DNA of 64,000 nt from Bacteroidia bacterium (lineage in GTDB: Bacteria > Bacteroidota > Bacteroidia > AKYH767-A > OLB10): the NCBI GenBank assembly GCA_037045145.1, contig JBAOIA010000011.1:372001-436000 (forward strand). The letters run 5' to 3'. Positions 1 through 9,721 of this stretch are shown here, piece by piece. The position numbers were made by a program, and so were the translations under genes. The stretch's first letter is position 1; the number at the start of each line of letters is the position of its first letter. The notes below the pieces were generated by a model. It did no database searches and was not told the DNA's origin. It saw only the letters and a program-made list of their open reading frames with translations.

Positions 1-1952
1 TGTCCGACAATTTTTTCAGGATCGTACCATGCTGCAATACCCGAAACAACAGTACGTTGGTCCATGCCGGTGTCAAGCAACAACTTCAGTAACTTGTCGG
101 TTTTTGGTACACGCTCTGCTTCTAAAATTGTTGCAACACGAATATCCATCTTGCTGAAATCGTCAAAAGTGGTTTCTGCTAACTGTGGTTCTATGCTATT
201 CTCATGGCTTGGTTGGGCTTCTGTTTGTGTAGTATTCATCACTTTCTTTTCGTGCAGTTTGTTTATTTGTTTTTCTATTTCTTCGTCTTCTATTTTTTGA
301 AAGAGAATAAGATTAGAAACATTTAACTTTATACTGTGCATGTTAAAAAATCCTTCCGGTACACCTATAGAATCTTTTGATATTATCAGTTTTTGATTGT
401 CAGCAGGAATGTTTAATAATGAAAATATTTTTTCTGCTGTAACAGGTAAAAAAGGTTTAAGCAACAAACCTGTTTTTGAAATAATGCTTAGGCAGTTTAT
501 TAATGTGTTGCGTGTATCATCAACACTTTTTTGATTGTTTGAATCAAATTTTTTCCAGGGTTCTTTATCGGTTAAATATTTGTTTCCAATGCGGGCTAAG
601 TCCATAACACCACTCAGCGCATCGCGAAATTGATATTTCTCAACGGAATTTACATACTTTACAATTAATTCATCAAGGTTGAATTCATCAGCATTTAATT
701 CAACATCCTTTTCGGTACTTAAATCACCTTTAAAATATTTGTCAGCGAGTACAACTACCCTGTTCACAAAGTTGCCTAAGATTGCTCCCAACTCATTGTT
801 CACTCTTGCCTGAAAATCTTTCCATGTAAATTCACTATCCTTGGTTTCGGGTGCAATAGAAGTAAGCACATAGCGAAGTTCATCTTCGCGACCCGGAAAA
901 TCTTCAAGGTATTCATGCAGCCACACAGCCCAATTGCGCGAGGTTGATATTTTATCTCCTTCGAGATTTAAAAATTCGTTGGCCGGAACATTGTAGGGCA
1001 ACACAAAACCACCATGCTGCATGAGCATCATCGGAAAAATGATGGCATGAAAAACAATATTGTCTTTGCCGATAAAATGAATAAGCTTAGGATTGTCTTC
1101 TTCATTGTTTTGCTTATGCCAATAATCTTTCCAATTGTCCGGCAAAAGTTCTTTTGTAGCCGAAATATACCCGATAGGTGCATCAAACCACACATATAGC
1201 ACTTTCCCTTCTGTATTGGGTAAAGGCACTTTCACTCCCCAGTCGAGGTCGCGGGTCATGGCACGAGGCTGCAGGCCTTCGCTGAGCCAACTATTGCACT
1301 GTCCTTTAATGTTGGGTTTCCAATGGTCGAATCGTTTAATATACTCCTGAAAATCGTTTGACTTTTGAATTTCACCCATTGGCAAAAACCAGTTTTTTGT
1401 TGGTCTCAACACTGGGGTATTGCCACTAAGTTTTGATTTGGGATTTATGAGGTCTGTTGGGCTGAGTGATGCACCGCAGTTTTCACATTGGTCGCCATAA
1501 GCATTTGGATTGTTGCAGCGCGGACAGGTGCCGGTGATATAGCGGTCGGCAAGAAACTGCTTGGCTTCTTCATCATAAAACTGCTCTGTGGTTTCTTCAA
1601 TAAAAACACCTTTATCATAAAGTGTTTTAAAGAAAGCTGCTGCTGTCTGATGGTGTACCAGTGAAGAAGTGCGTGAATAATGATCGAAAGAAATACCGAA
1701 TTTTTCAAATGATGATTTCATCATCTGATGGTATTTGTCAACCACTTGCTGCGGTGTAATACCAAGCTGACGTGCTTTGATGGTAATAGGTACGCCATGT
1801 TCATCGCTGCCGCAAATAAATTTTACATCTTCGCCTTTCAGCCGCAGATAACGACTGTATATATCGGCAGGAATATAGCAACCTGCCAGATGACCTATAT
1901 GTACCGGTCCGTTGGCATAGGGCAGTGCAGCGGTGATTAAATATCTTGACAT
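1..1952 (-). CDS. metG: Methionyl-tRNA synthetase (C-terminus beyond window)
   Basis: This class I aminoacyl-tRNA synthetase charges tRNA-Met in the cytoplasm. Reading from the ATG at 1952, the protein opens with MSRYLITAALPYANGPVHIG, the HIGH-type signature. A zinc knuckle CPRCNN...CENCG lies near 1470-1530. The KMSKS loop appears as GDKISTSRNW near 960, a form I recall from Bacteroidota enzymes. The last part before the edge (about 1-190) is the tRNA-binding OB-fold domain (DFSKMDIRVATILEAE...), which marks the long dimeric form of MetG. About 650 codons are present and the frame is still open at base 1, so the 3' end is missing. It is divergent from the carboxypeptidase gene at 2087. Confidence 0.96.
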   Translation of the reverse strand, partial: MSRYLITAALPYANGPVHIGHLAGCYIPADIYSRYLRLKGEDVKFICGSDEHGVPITIKARQLGITPQQVVDKYHQMMKSSFEKFGISFDHYSRTSSLVHHQTAAAFFKTLYDKGVFIEETTEQFYDEEAKQFLADRYITGTCPRCNNPNAYGDQCENCGASLSPTDLINPKSKLSGNTPVLRPTKNWFLPMGEIQKSNDFQEYIKRFDHWKPNIKGQCNSWLSEGLQPRAMTRDLDWGVKVPLPNTEGKVLYVWFDAPIGYISATKELLPDNWKDYWHKQNNEEDNPKLIHFIGKDNIVFHAIIFPMMLMQHGGFVLPYNVPANEFLNLEGDKISTSRNWAVWLHEYLEDFPGREDELRYVLTSIAPETKDSEFTWKDFQARVNNELGAILGNFVNRVVVLADKYFKGDLSTEKDVELNADEFNLDELIVKYVNSVEKYQFRDALSGVMDLARIGNKYLTDKEPWKKFDSNNQKSVDDTRNTLINCLSIISKTGLLLKPFLPVTAEKIFSLLNIPADNQKLIISKDSIGVPEGFFNMHSIKLNVSNLILFQKIEDEEIEKQINKLHEKKVMNTTQTEAQPSHENSIEPQLAETTFDDFSKMDIRVATILEAERVPKTDKLLKLLLDTGMDQRTVVSGIAAWYDPEKIVG

Positions 1953-2086
1953 GAAAAATGTTTAACAGTTGTAATGTATAAAAGTTATGAAGAATATATT
2001 CTGAAAACGTTTGAAAAAAAACATTTCTTACTCAGGTTTAAACCTCAAACTACTTTTACTTTGCAAAGATAAAAAAACGAAGGCAG

Positions 2087-2998
2087 ATGATTTTTCCACC
2101 TCCACTTGTTGCTGGCGATACCGTTGCCATTGTAGCTACTGCACGCAAGGTAAGCCGCGATGAAATGGCTCCGGCCATTGGCATACTGCAGCAGTGGGGG
2201 CTTCAGGTTACTGAGGGCAAAAATTTATATGCTGATAAAAATCAGTTTGCCGGTGATGACTCTTTGCGTGCAGAAGATTTTCAATGGGCTTTGGACAATC
2301 CTAAAATAAAGGCTGTGCTTTTTGCCCGTGGCGGATATGGTTCTGTAAGAATTATTGACAGAATTGACTTTTCCGAATTCAAAAAAAAACCAAAGTGGCT
2401 CATTGGCTTCAGTGACATCACTACCATTCACACACATGTGCATAGTCATTTGAATGTGGTTACATTACATGCACCAATGGCAATAAATTTTCCTAAAACA
2501 CCTGACGCTGTTTTAAATCAGATAAAAGATTTTCTTTGGGGCAACAATGTTGTTTTAAATACTCCTGCTCATCCTTTAAACAGAATGAAAAATGCCACCG
2601 GGCAATTGATTGGAGGAAATCTTTCTATTTTATACTCACTTGCAGCATCAGCATCTGACATTGATACCAAAGGAAAAATTCTTTTCCTTGAAGATTTGGA
2701 TGAATATCTTTATCATATTGACCGTATGATGATGCAGCTCAAACGCAGTGGGAAGTTACACGGTTTGGCAGGACTTGTTGTTGGTGCTATGAGCGATATG
2801 AAAGACAATACCATTCCATTTGGAAAAACTGCTGAAGAAATTATTGCCGAACATGTTTCTGAATATGATTTTCCTGTTTGTTTTGGGTTTCCTGCCGGGC
2901 ATATTACAGAGAACAATCCACTGGCGATGGGAGGTTATGCAGAACTAATTGTAGAAAATAAGGTTTCGTTAAAAATGAATAACAAAGCGTTAAGCTGA
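2087..2998 (+). CDS. LD-carboxypeptidase, peptidase family S66
   Basis: Family S66 enzymes remove the terminal D-alanine from murein tetrapeptides during peptidoglycan recycling. The 303-residue protein has the usual family length. The nucleophile motif IGFSDIT places the serine at residue 109. The other members of the Ser-Glu-His triad fit E201 (FLEDLDEY) and H271 (FPAGHITENNP). RGGYGS at residues 81-86 is the conserved glycine turn. There is no signal peptide, consistent with a cytoplasmic LdcA-type enzyme. It is transcribed divergently from metG. The family assignment is firm; the exact substrate is inferred. Confidence 0.9.
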   Translation: MIFPPPLVAGDTVAIVATARKVSRDEMAPAIGILQQWGLQVTEGKNLYADKNQFAGDDSLRAEDFQWALDNPKIKAVLFARGGYGSVRIIDRIDFSEFKKKPKWLIGFSDITTIHTHVHSHLNVVTLHAPMAINFPKTPDAVLNQIKDFLWGNNVVLNTPAHPLNRMKNATGQLIGGNLSILYSLAASASDIDTKGKILFLEDLDEYLYHIDRMMMQLKRSGKLHGLAGLVVGAMSDMKDNTIPFGKTAEEIIAEHVSEYDFPVCFGFPAGHITENNPLAMGGYAELIVENKVSLKMNNKALS

Positions 2999-3005
2999 TT
3001 TTATC

Positions 3006-3362
3006 TTATGCCTTCCTGACAAACTCAGACTTTAATGCCATTGAACCAAAACCCTCTATTTTGCAATCTATATTATGATTGCCCTCTACTAATCGAATAT
3101 TTTTAACCTTGGTGCCTGCTTTTACCGGTTTGGGTGCGCCTTTTACAGGAAGATCTTTAATAACAATTACTGCATCGCCATTTTGAAGTTCATTACCATT
3201 AGCATCAAAAACTTTTCCATTATCTGTACCGGATATTTCTTCTGATACAGCTTGTTGTTCTTCGGGATTCCACTCGTAAAAACATTCAGGACAAACCATC
3301 AGATTGCCATTTTCATAAGTATAAATTGAATGGCATAACGGGCAAGGTGGTAAAACAGACAT
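3006..3362 (-). CDS. PhnA/YjdM-family zinc-ribbon protein
   Basis: This 118-residue protein begins with a zinc ribbon (CPLCHS...CPECFYEW, four cysteines in residues 7-28). It ends with the compact PhnA domain, recognisable from NGDAVIVIKDLPVKGA and the end FGSMALKSEFVRKA. Members are named after the phosphonate operon of E. coli, but a role in phosphonate breakdown is not established for most of them. It converges with the carboxypeptidase gene, with 7 bp between the two stops. No other phosphonate genes are nearby, so a phosphonate role should not be assumed here. Confidence 0.85.
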   Translation of the reverse strand: MSVLPPCPLCHSIYTYENGNLMVCPECFYEWNPEEQQAVSEEISGTDNGKVFDANGNELQNGDAVIVIKDLPVKGAPKPVKAGTKVKNIRLVEGNHNIDCKIEGFGSMALKSEFVRKA

Positions 3363-3504
3363 GATAAAAATATTTTCTGCAAATATCTTTAAAATTACGT
3401 CAAACTTAAATTGTTTAATACGTGATTATAATTTTAAAATATAAATACAAACACATTTAAAAAACAGTACTTTCGCTTTATAAAATCAACTTACCTGATA
3501 GACC

Positions 3505-4449
3505 ATGAAAAAGAAACCGCCTTTTCATAACCTACGGAGTATTTTTAAACAGTACAACACGTTTACTTACAGTGAGCGCAAAGGTATAATCGTATTATCT
3601 ATTATTATTGTTGTGCTGCTGCTGACACTATACGGACTTAAATTTTATGAGCCGCCTATCACTGTCAGCACAAGTCGTTTAGATTCTGCTGTTGCACAAT
3701 GGAGTTTATTACAAGCCGAATCTAAAGTTGTATTGAAAGATTCAACTTCTCTTTCAGAAAACATTTTACCACAACCTACAAAAAAACTTTTCCCTTTCAA
3801 TCCAAATAATTTAGCCGATTCACTCTGGGCCAATTTAGGTTTGTCTGAAAGACAAATTGCATCCATCAAAAAATATGAAGCACGTGGCGGGAGATTCAGA
3901 ATTCGGTCAGATGTAAAAAAACTATTTGTCATCACACCTTTGTTTTACGACAGTATTTATCCTTATCTGCTTTTACCTGATTCATTACCAGAATTCCAAA
4001 CGACAAAATATGTGACAGACTCCATCAAATCTAAAAAAGAAATAATTATTGCGCCTATTGAAATAAATCTGGCAGATGCCGAAGAGTGGCAGCTGCTTCC
4101 TGCCATAGGTGTAGGAAGGGCAGCGGCAATTGTTGCATACCGAAATAAATTAGGTGGATTTACTTCTGTTAAACAATTGCTTGAAATCAACTCCATTGTG
4201 GATTCTGTTTTTGAAAAAATCAATCCATATTTACTCTGTAACATAAAGCCCATTCAAAAGATAAACATTAATACCGATGATGCCTACAGCCTTAAACACC
4301 CATACATCAGCAGCAGTCTGGCAACTATTATCGTAAATTACAGAAAAATGCATGGTGATTACAAATCAATAGAACAATTACGCGATCTGAAAATAATTAA
4401 ACCTACAGAGTTTGAAAAACTGGCACCCTATCTTGTCGTGAAGTTTTAA
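3505..4449 (+). CDS. Membrane-anchored helix-hairpin-helix (ComEA-like) protein
   Basis: The 314-residue protein has a basic N-terminus and one transmembrane segment at about residues 28-46 (IIVLSIIIVVLLLTLYGL), followed by a periplasmic part. The periplasmic part contains repeated helix-hairpin-helix DNA-binding units. The clearest is INLADAEEWQLLPAIGVGRA at about residues 187-206. Less regular copies lie before it (LADSLWANLGLSERQIASIK) and after it. This resembles ComEA-type proteins that bind incoming DNA, with three HhH units instead of one or two. A DNA-uptake role is inferred from the family; no com genes are adjacent. Confidence 0.75.
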   Translation: MKKKPPFHNLRSIFKQYNTFTYSERKGIIVLSIIIVVLLLTLYGLKFYEPPITVSTSRLDSAVAQWSLLQAESKVVLKDSTSLSENILPQPTKKLFPFNPNNLADSLWANLGLSERQIASIKKYEARGGRFRIRSDVKKLFVITPLFYDSIYPYLLLPDSLPEFQTTKYVTDSIKSKKEIIIAPIEINLADAEEWQLLPAIGVGRAAAIVAYRNKLGGFTSVKQLLEINSIVDSVFEKINPYLLCNIKPIQKININTDDAYSLKHPYISSSLATIIVNYRKMHGDYKSIEQLRDLKIIKPTEFEKLAPYLVVKF

Positions 4450-4535
4450 CAGCAAAAACTCTATATATTCTAAAAAATGTAAGATAATGACCATCATAAT
4501 CTAAAAACAGACTATCATTCTTAACAAAATTAAAG

Positions 4536-4543
4536 TAAATTTG
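4536..4543 (+). promoter_or_regulatory. Bacteroidota -7 promoter element (TAAATTTG)
   Basis: TAAATTTG matches the TAnnTTTG -7 consensus of Bacteroidota housekeeping promoters. It ends 32 bp before the first gene of the nucleotide-sugar operon. I see no good TTTG -33 box at the usual distance, so this is a prediction from one half-site and its position. Confidence 0.4.
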
Positions 4544-4575
4544 CCCCCCAATTAAAGCGGGTTAAGGAAGCGAAT

Positions 4576-5145
4576 ATGGATTATTTTAAACATGAATCGT
4601 CCTATGTTGACGATGGATGTACCATAGGAAAAGGTACCAAGATATGGCACTTTTCACATATTATGTCCGGTTGTCGCATTGGCGAAGGTTGTAATATTGG
4701 TCAAAATGTGGTTATCTCACCTGATGTTGTTTTGGGTAACAATGTAAAAGTTCAGAATAATGTTTCGTTATATACAGGCGTTGTTTGCGAAGACGATGTT
4801 TTTTTAGGACCGAGCATGGTCTTTACCAATGTCACCAATCCACGAAGTGCTGTAAACCGCAAGAATGAATACAAAAAAACTGTAGTGAAAAAAGGTGCTT
4901 CAATAGGTGCTAATGCCACTATTGTCTGTGGACATGATATAGGTCGTTTTGCCTTTATAGGTGCCGGTGCCGTAGTAACAAAAGATGTTGCCGACTATGC
5001 ACTGATGGCAGGCAATCCTGCCCGTCAGATGGGCTGGATGAGTGAGTATGGTCATCGGCTGCAGTTTGATAAAGATGGGCAGGCTGTTTGCCCTGAAAGC
5101 GGAGAAAAATACCTGCTTAAAAACAATCAGGTAACAAAAATTTAG
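4576..5145 (+). CDS. Nucleotide-sugar N-acetyltransferase, left-handed beta-helix (WlbB/WbpD-like)
   Basis: The 189-residue protein is made of hexapeptide repeats ([LIV]-G-x4), for example IGKGTKIWHFSHI, IGEGCNIGQNVVI and IGANATIVCGHDIG, which form a left-handed beta-helix. The sequence fits WlbB/WbpD enzymes, which acetylate the 3-amino group of UDP-2-acetamido-3-amino-glucuronate. It is the first gene of the operon. The next gene, 15 bp downstream, is a WlbA-like oxidoreductase, the natural partner in that pathway. The substrate is inferred from family and context. Confidence 0.85.
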   Translation: MDYFKHESSYVDDGCTIGKGTKIWHFSHIMSGCRIGEGCNIGQNVVISPDVVLGNNVKVQNNVSLYTGVVCEDDVFLGPSMVFTNVTNPRSAVNRKNEYKKTVVKKGASIGANATIVCGHDIGRFAFIGAGAVVTKDVADYALMAGNPARQMGWMSEYGHRLQFDKDGQAVCPESGEKYLLKNNQVTKI

Positions 5146-5160
5146 AAAGACCACGCTTGT

Positions 5161-6216
5161 ATGAGCACAGGAAAAAAAGAAAAAATAAAATTTGCTGTCA
5201 TCGGTTGTGGGCACATTGGTAAACGTCATGCCGAAATGGTTAGACGTAACCAGGAATGTGAGCTTGTTGCCATGTGTGACATCAGACCGGAAACTGAAGT
5301 TGGCATTGCCGACTTTAATGTTCCGTTTTTTCAGTCGGTTGACGCAATGCTCACCAGCGTACCGGATATTGATGTAGTGTGTGTTTGCTCACCTAATGGC
5401 GTTCATGCAGAACATTCATTAAAAGCATTAGAAGCAAAAAAGCATTTAGTTTGCGAAAAACCAATGGCGCTGACCAAGGCCGATTGCGAAAAAATTATTT
5501 TTAAGGCACTTCAGGTATCGAGGCATGTGTTTTGTGTAATGCAAAACCGCTATTCACCACCATCGGTATGGCTAAAAGAAGTTATAGATAAAAATGTCAT
5601 TGGCGAAATTTTTATGGTTCAGTTGCAATGCTATTGGAATCGTGATGAACGTTATTATAAAAAAGGCGGATGGAAAGGAACCAGCGACATGGATGGCGGA
5701 ACATTGTTTACGCAGTTCTCGCACTTTATAGATATTATGTACTGGGTGTTTGGTGATATTACAGATATACAAGGCAAGTTTGAAGATTTTACACATCAGC
5801 AAAACACATCATTTGAAGACAGTGGATTTGTAAACTTTAAGTTTGTAAATGGAGGTATGGGCAATATTGCCTACACTACATCTGTTTGGGATATAAACCT
5901 TGAAAGCAGTATTACCGTAATAGGAAAAAACGGCTCTATAAAAATTGGCGGACAGTATATGAATGAAGTAGAATACTGTCATATAAAAAATTATAACATG
6001 CCCAAGTTAGACCCCGTTAATCCGGCAAACGATTATGGTGCATACAAAGGTTCTGCCGCCAACCATCACTACATAATCGAAAATGTGGCCGATGTTTTGC
6101 GTGGTCGCACTTCAATTACAACCAATGCCCTTGAAGGATTAAAAGTCGTAGAAATAATTGAGCGTATTTACGCACTTCGTAAAATAGAAAAATCAGAAAT
6201 AAAATTTCATCTTTAA
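5161..6216 (+). CDS. Gfo/Idh/MocA oxidoreductase (WlbA/WbpB-like)
   Basis: This 351-residue NAD(P)-dependent dehydrogenase has a Rossmann motif at the N-terminus (FAVIGCGHIGKRHAE, about residues 11-25). The family motif CEKPMALT lies at about residues 99-106 and carries the conserved Lys-Pro of the active site. WlbA/WbpB enzymes oxidise UDP-GlcNAcA to the 3-keto sugar, which is then aminated and acetylated. Its position between the acetyltransferase and the nucleotide-sugar dehydrogenase supports this role. The aminotransferase that should act between WlbA and WlbB is not in the window. Confidence 0.87.
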   Translation: MSTGKKEKIKFAVIGCGHIGKRHAEMVRRNQECELVAMCDIRPETEVGIADFNVPFFQSVDAMLTSVPDIDVVCVCSPNGVHAEHSLKALEAKKHLVCEKPMALTKADCEKIIFKALQVSRHVFCVMQNRYSPPSVWLKEVIDKNVIGEIFMVQLQCYWNRDERYYKKGGWKGTSDMDGGTLFTQFSHFIDIMYWVFGDITDIQGKFEDFTHQQNTSFEDSGFVNFKFVNGGMGNIAYTTSVWDINLESSITVIGKNGSIKIGGQYMNEVEYCHIKNYNMPKLDPVNPANDYGAYKGSAANHHYIIENVADVLRGRTSITTNALEGLKVVEIIERIYALRKIEKSEIKFHL

Positions 6217-6221
6217 AATAA

Positions 6222-7511
6222 ATGTATCAGGACATATTAGATAAAAAAGCAAAAGTTGCTGTTATCGGCTTAGGTTATGTTGGACTTCCTATTGCACTGG
6301 AATTTGCAAAGAAAATTTCCGTAATCGGATTTGACATTAATGCAGAGCGTGTTGAAAAAATGCAAAATAAAATTGATCCTAGCGGAGAGCTGCCAGCCGA
6401 GGCTTTTGATGGTTGTGATATAACTTTCACCAACTCATTGGATGTACTTCGCGAAGCACGATTTTTTATTGTTGCTGTTCCTACTCCTATTGACGATCAT
6501 AAACTACCCGACCTGAAGCCGTTGATAGGTGCATCTACCACCATTGGCAAAGTGTTGAAGAAAGGTGATTATGTTGTGTATGAAAGTACCGTTTATCCGG
6601 GCTGTACAGAAGAAGACTGTATTCCTGTTCTTGAAGAACATTCAGGACTTAAGTTTCCGAATGATTTTAAAGTAGGCTACTCGCCAGAGCGAATTAACCC
6701 TGGCGATAAAGAACATACCATCACAAAAATTATGAAAGTGGTGTCGGGTTGCGATGCCGAATCGTTAGATGTGATTGCAAAAGTTTACGAAATAATCGTA
6801 AAAGCAGGTGTGCACCGTGCCAGCAGTATAAAAGTGGCCGAAGCAGCTAAAATTATTGAAAACACACAGCGCGATGTAAACATTGCACTGATGAATGAGC
6901 TTTCTATCATCTTCAATAAAATGGGAATAAATACCTATGAAGTTATTGAAGCCAGCAGCACAAAATGGAACTTCCTCCGATTTTTTCCGGGTCTTGTAGG
7001 CGGCCACTGTATTGGCGTAGATCCTTACTACCTTACCTATAAAGCGCAGGAGCTTGGCTACCACTCGCAAGTAATTAACTCAGGCAGATACGTTAACGAC
7101 AGCATGGGATTTTATGTTGCCAAACAAACCGTAAAGAAAATGATTGCCAAAGGCAAAGACATCTCCAAATCGAAAGTGCTGGTGATGGGAGCTACTTTTA
7201 AAGAAGATGTGGAAGATATCCGCAACAGTAAAGTTACTGATGTGGTGAACGAATTTAAATCATTTGGAGTAACCATAGAAGTAACCGACCCTTATGCTTC
7301 TTCTGAAGAGTTGGTGCATGAATATGGTTTTGGATTAGTTGATAAAATTGGCAACGATTATGATGCTGTTGTAGTAGCGGTTTCGCATAAAGATTATCTT
7401 AAAATGGATGAAAACTATTTTAAGAGTATCTGTAAGCCTGATGGTGTTATTGTTGACATAAAAGGATTTTTAAGAAATAAAATCCATAATCTTCAATACT
7501 GGAGTCTGTAA
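6222..7511 (+). CDS. UDP-N-acetylhexosamine 6-dehydrogenase (TviB/WbpO type)
   Basis: This enzyme oxidises C6 of a UDP-N-acetylhexosamine to the uronic acid in two NAD-dependent steps. The 429-residue sequence has the Rossmann motif VIGLGYVGLPIA (residues 14-25). Catalytic lysine and asparagine fall in AAKIIENTQRDVN (K210, N214). The catalytic cysteine is C263 in GGHCIGVDPYYL. The GHCIGVDPYYL and KWNFLRFFPG signatures point to the TviB/WbpO/WbpA branch and not to UDP-glucose dehydrogenase. It lies 5 bp after the WlbA-like gene. Whether the substrate is UDP-GlcNAc or UDP-GalNAc cannot be told from sequence alone. Confidence 0.9.
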   Translation: MYQDILDKKAKVAVIGLGYVGLPIALEFAKKISVIGFDINAERVEKMQNKIDPSGELPAEAFDGCDITFTNSLDVLREARFFIVAVPTPIDDHKLPDLKPLIGASTTIGKVLKKGDYVVYESTVYPGCTEEDCIPVLEEHSGLKFPNDFKVGYSPERINPGDKEHTITKIMKVVSGCDAESLDVIAKVYEIIVKAGVHRASSIKVAEAAKIIENTQRDVNIALMNELSIIFNKMGINTYEVIEASSTKWNFLRFFPGLVGGHCIGVDPYYLTYKAQELGYHSQVINSGRYVNDSMGFYVAKQTVKKMIAKGKDISKSKVLVMGATFKEDVEDIRNSKVTDVVNEFKSFGVTIEVTDPYASSEELVHEYGFGLVDKIGNDYDAVVVAVSHKDYLKMDENYFKSICKPDGVIVDIKGFLRNKIHNLQYWSL

Positions 7512-7577
7512 ACACATAGTGCGGCAACACCTTGACCGTTATTCAGAAATACTAATCCATTAAAAATATTACAAGTA

Positions 7578-8603
7578 ATGAAAGTGTTGGTCACCGGAGG
7601 CACCGGTTATATTGGGGCACACACTGTTGTAGAACTAATGAACAGTGGTTTTGATGTTGATATTATTGACAATCTGAATAATTCAAAAGAAGATGTTGTT
7701 GATGCTATTACAAAAATTACAGGCAAACGCCCATATTGGATTAACATTGATCTTTGTGATGCTAACGAAATAAAAAACTATTTCAAAAAGCATAAACCTG
7801 ATGCTGTTGTACACTTTGCAGCGCATAAAGCAGTTGGGCTTTCTGTTGAACAGCCTTTAGAGTTTTATAGAAACAACTTGCTTTCACTCATTAACCTGCT
7901 GCAATGTTGTGTTGCTAATAAGTGTAATAATTTTGTGTTTTCATCAAGCTGCTCTGTTTATGGTGACCCTGATAAGCTACCCATTGATGAAAATGCTCCT
8001 GTAAAAACGGCCAAGTCGCCTTATGGCAACACCAAAAAAATAGGCGAAGAAATTATAACAGATACTGTTAAATCGTCTTTACTTCAAGCTGTTTCACTGA
8101 GATATTTCAATCCTGTTGGCTCACACGACAGTGCTTTAATCGGTGAACTGCCTACAACGATGCCACTGAATGTAATGCCTATAATTACACAGGTAGCTAT
8201 TGGTAAACGCAAAAAGTTTGTTGTTTTCGGTAATGACTACCCAACACCCGATGGCAGTTGTATCAGAGATTATATACATGTAGTTGATGTGGCAAAGGCA
8301 CACGTTATAGCTGTAATGCGATTGCTCAACAAAAAAAACTTGTCTGCTTACGAGGTATTTAATCTGGGAACAGGAAAAGGATTTTCTGTTCTTGAACTCA
8401 TACATGCATTTGAAAAAACCATCGGTCAGAAATTAAATTTTACCATTGAAGGAAGACGTGCCGGTGATGTGACAGCCGTTTATGCCGACACTACCTTGGC
8501 CAACACTGTTCTTGGATGGAATTCTGAACGCAATTTGAACGATATGATACGCACAGCCTGGAACTGGGAGTTGCATCTGGCCGGAAGAACAGATTTTATC
8601 TGA
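7578..8603 (+). CDS. galE: UDP-glucose 4-epimerase
   Basis: This short-chain dehydrogenase-type epimerase interconverts UDP-glucose and UDP-galactose. The 341-residue protein has the NAD motif GGTGYIGAH (residues 7-15), the SSSCSVYG active-site strand (about 122-129) and the Tyr-x3-Lys pair Y149/K153 (SPYGNTKK). RRAGDVTAVYAD near the C-terminus is the usual nucleotide-sugar site of GalE. It follows the dehydrogenase with a 66-bp gap in the same operon. Use of N-acetylated substrates is possible, given the presence of a second epimerase gene. Confidence 0.92.
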   Translation: MKVLVTGGTGYIGAHTVVELMNSGFDVDIIDNLNNSKEDVVDAITKITGKRPYWINIDLCDANEIKNYFKKHKPDAVVHFAAHKAVGLSVEQPLEFYRNNLLSLINLLQCCVANKCNNFVFSSSCSVYGDPDKLPIDENAPVKTAKSPYGNTKKIGEEIITDTVKSSLLQAVSLRYFNPVGSHDSALIGELPTTMPLNVMPIITQVAIGKRKKFVVFGNDYPTPDGSCIRDYIHVVDVAKAHVIAVMRLLNKKNLSAYEVFNLGTGKGFSVLELIHAFEKTIGQKLNFTIEGRRAGDVTAVYADTTLANTVLGWNSERNLNDMIRTAWNWELHLAGRTDFI

Positions 8604-8647
8604 GCAAATAGTTCTTTATTAAGTTTTAATTTTTTAATTTTACCCTC

Positions 8648-9715
8648 ATGCCAAAAAGTACAATCATTATTACAGGTGGTGCCGGATTCATAGGTTCTCA
8701 TGTTGTGCGCAGGTTTGTAAACAACTATGCCGATTACAACATCTATAACCTCGACAGCCTGACCTATGCAGGTAACCTTGCCAATCTTAAAGATATTGAA
8801 AACAAACCCAACTATCAGTTTATTAAAGGCGATATAACCGATGCCGCTTTTGTTAACCGTCTGTTTACTGAAATCAATCCTGATGCAGTCATTCATCTTG
8901 CAGCAGAGTCGCATGTGGACAGGAGCATTACCAACCCGCTTGATTTTATTATGACCAATATTGTGGGCACTGTTAACCTGCTGAATGCCGCCCGCAACAT
9001 CTGGATAAAAGACAAAAAGGTGGCTGATGGAAAAAGGTTTTATCACGTCAGTACTGATGAGGTTTATGGCTCGTTGGGCGAAACAGGCTTTTTTACCGAA
9101 AACACATCATATGACCCCCGCAGCCCTTACTCTGCATCTAAAGCCAGCAGCGACCATCTGGTGTTTGCTTATCATCACACCTACCATCTTCCTGTTGTTT
9201 TGTCCAACTGTTCCAACAATTACGGCTCGCATCACTTTCCGGAAAAATTAATTCCTCTTGCCATTAACAACATAAAAAACAACAAACCCGTACCAGTTTA
9301 CGGCAAAGGCGAAAATGTGCGCGACTGGCTGTATGTTGAAGACCATGCCCGTGCTATTGACCTTATTTTTCATAAAGGAAAAGATGGAGAGAAGTATAAC
9401 GTAGGTGGTAATAACGAATGGAAAAACATTGACCTGATACAACTGCTCTGCCGTATAATGGATAAAAAACTCAACCGTGCTGAAGGTACTTCGGCAATGC
9501 TCATTACGTTTGTTACCGACCGTCCGGGACACGATTTGCGTTATGCCATTGACTCTTCAAAACTTCAGAACGAATTAGGGTGGCAACCCTCATTACAGTT
9601 TGAGGAGGGATTAGAAAAAACCGTTGACTGGTATCTGGCAAACGATAACTGGCTGCAACAAGTTACCTCCGGTGAATATATGACCTATTACGAGCATCAG
9701 TATGCAACAAGATAA
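8648..9715 (+). CDS. rfbB: dTDP-glucose 4,6-dehydratase
   Basis: RmlB converts dTDP-glucose to dTDP-4-keto-6-deoxyglucose, the entry point for rhamnose and other deoxysugars. The 355-residue protein has GGAGFIGSH (residues 10-18), STDEVYG (135-141, with the catalytic Asp-Glu pair) and Y161/K165 in SPYSASKA. YVEDHARAI and GGNNEWKNID are typical of RmlB. The companion genes rmlA, rmlC and rmlD are absent from the window, so they are elsewhere or the product is not rhamnose. Confidence 0.93.
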   Translation: MPKSTIIITGGAGFIGSHVVRRFVNNYADYNIYNLDSLTYAGNLANLKDIENKPNYQFIKGDITDAAFVNRLFTEINPDAVIHLAAESHVDRSITNPLDFIMTNIVGTVNLLNAARNIWIKDKKVADGKRFYHVSTDEVYGSLGETGFFTENTSYDPRSPYSASKASSDHLVFAYHHTYHLPVVLSNCSNNYGSHHFPEKLIPLAINNIKNNKPVPVYGKGENVRDWLYVEDHARAIDLIFHKGKDGEKYNVGGNNEWKNIDLIQLLCRIMDKKLNRAEGTSAMLITFVTDRPGHDLRYAIDSSKLQNELGWQPSLQFEEGLEKTVDWYLANDNWLQQVTSGEYMTYYEHQYATR

Positions 9716-9721
9716 CCCACA